From: an uncultured Clostridia bacterium
GTDB taxonomy: Bacteria; Bacillota; Clostridia; Oscillospirales; Acutalibacteraceae
Assembly: GCA_937895645.1 (NCBI GenBank)
Contig: CALBKQ010000175.1
Location: forward strand, 1-6,758
Reading direction: 5' to 3'
DNA: 6,758 nucleotides
Part shown: in pieces, positions 6,060 through 6,758 of the stretch
Layout: each line of letters opens with the position of its first letter
How positions within the stretch are numbered: the stretch's first letter is position 1
Position numbers and translations under genes: made by a program
The notes under the pieces: model-generated
Databases searched by the model: none
Seen by the model: the letters and a program-made list of their open reading frames with translations, nothing else
Told to the model about the DNA's origin: nothing

Positions 6060-6758
6060 TTATTTAGATGCAGCAGTAACGATTTTTGAGAAATCAACTG
6101 CTTTAAGAGATGCGCCACCGATAAGGCCGCCATCAACATTTACTTTAGCAACAAGTTCATCAGCATTTGCAGCATTCATTGAACCACCATACTGAACTGT
6201 AACTGTTTCAGCAACATCAGCACCGTATGCTTCTGCAATAGCTTCACGGACATAACCATTTCCTTCGTCTGCCTGGTCAGCAGTAGCAGTAACACCTGTA
6301 CCGATAGCCCAAACTGGTTCGTAAGCGATAATCACGTCTTTAAGCTGTTCTTTTGTAACATTTGTAAGTGCCATTTTTGTCTGGAACTTAAGAAGAGTTT
6401 CTGTGTAGCCGAGTTCTCTCTGCTCAAGTGTTTCACCAACACAGATAATTGCTTTGAGACCCGCGTTAAGAGCTGCAAGTGAACGAAGGTTTACAGTCTG
6501 GTCTGTTTCACCGAAATACTGTCTTCTTTCGCTATGACCGATTACAACATATTCAACGCCTGCTTCTTTGAGCATATCTGCTGAAATTTCGCCTGTGTAA
6601 GCACCTGATGCTTTGAAGTGAACATTTTCTGCACCGATTTTAATGTTTGAGCCTTTTGCTGCTTCAACTGCTACAGGGATATCAATGAATGGTACACAAA
6701 GTACAACATCACAGTCAGCATCAGCTACAAGTGGTTTCATTTCTTCAATAAGAGCTTT
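6060..6758 (-). CDS. tpiA: Triosephosphate isomerase, N-terminus cut by the window edge
   Basis: TpiA interconverts dihydroxyacetone phosphate and glyceraldehyde 3-phosphate as a cytoplasmic TIM-barrel dimer. 232 codons are visible, beginning KALIEEMKPL at the right edge. The ATG at 6738-6740 is internal, since good family sequence precedes it. About 18 residues, including the N-x-K segment (GNWKMN) with the catalytic lysine, lie outside. Visible are GAYTGEIS, the catalytic His in IGHSERR (codon 6534-6536), the catalytic Glu in AYEPVWAIGTG (codon 6318-6320), the phosphate-gripping YGGSM and the GGLIGGASL motif near the end. The segment after the flexible loop (TGVTATADQADEGNGYVR) is slightly unusual, with Val where Lys is common and EGNGY where many homologues have a form such as NEVCA. 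The stop is 15 bases before gpmI. In Clostridia and Bacilli gap and pgk normally lie upstream, so they are expected beyond the right edge. Confidence 0.97.
   Translation of the reverse strand, partial: KALIEEMKPLVADADCDVVLCVPFIDIPVAVEAAKGSNIKIGAENVHFKASGAYTGEISADMLKEAGVEYVVIGHSERRQYFGETDQTVNLRSLAALNAGLKAIICVGETLEQRELGYTETLLKFQTKMALTNVTKEQLKDVIIAYEPVWAIGTGVTATADQADEGNGYVREAIAEAYGADVAETVTVQYGGSMNAANADELVAKVNVDGGLIGGASLKAVDFSKIVTAASK

Noticed and set aside
1..6758. CRISPR array, insertion sequence, tRNA, riboswitch, prophage or defence genes
   Set aside because: No regularly spaced repeats, terminal inverted repeats, transposase, tRNA-like folds or defence domains were seen. Nearly every base belongs to one of six recognised genes, and the only sizeable gap is the ~119 bases between uvrB and spmA.

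Overview
The window looks like part of the chromosome of a low-GC, endospore-forming Firmicute, probably of class Clostridia. The DNA is AT-rich with A/T-ending codons. It carries a spmA-spmB pair, which is largely confined to spore formers. UvrA has a Clostridia/Bacilli-type N-terminus, and a near-perfect Gram-positive LexA (DinR-type) operator lies in front of uvrB. No mobile element, CRISPR array, tRNA or rRNA was seen. I did not find an undescribed system: these are housekeeping, DNA repair and sporulation genes.

Layout from left to right. Positions 1-1358 (minus) hold the first ~426 codons of uvrA. At about position 81-95 the reading frame passes, without a stop or frameshift, into a sequence that is not UvrA and looks like the last membrane segment of an AI-2E/PerM-family transporter. 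This is probably an assembly misjoin. Positions 1359-3305 (minus) hold complete uvrB, whose stop codon directly abuts the uvrA start. Positions 3306-3424 are the divergent control region. It has a clear sigma-A-type promoter for uvrBA with an SOS box over the transcription start, and on the other strand the much less certain control region of spmAB. Positions 3425-4009 and 4002-4523 (plus) hold spmA and spmB, overlapping by 8 bases. Positions 4509-6044 (minus) hold gpmI, whose 3' end overlaps the 3' end of spmB by 15 bases. Positions 6060-6758 (minus) hold tpiA, cut by the right edge so that its N-terminus is missing.

Three functional units meet here. uvrBA encodes two of the three subunits of UvrABC nucleotide excision repair and appears to be induced by DNA damage through LexA. 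spmAB encodes two paired membrane proteins needed for dehydration of the spore core. tpiA-gpmI is the tail of a lower-glycolysis operon, usually gap-pgk-tpiA-gpmI in such bacteria. The glycolytic and sporulation operons run into each other. The intrinsic terminator that best suits gpmI lies inside the spmB coding sequence, so that stretch encodes a conserved SpmB segment on one strand and a transcription stop on the other.

Both window edges cut genes and the left edge is chimeric, which is what a complete short metagenomic contig would look like.
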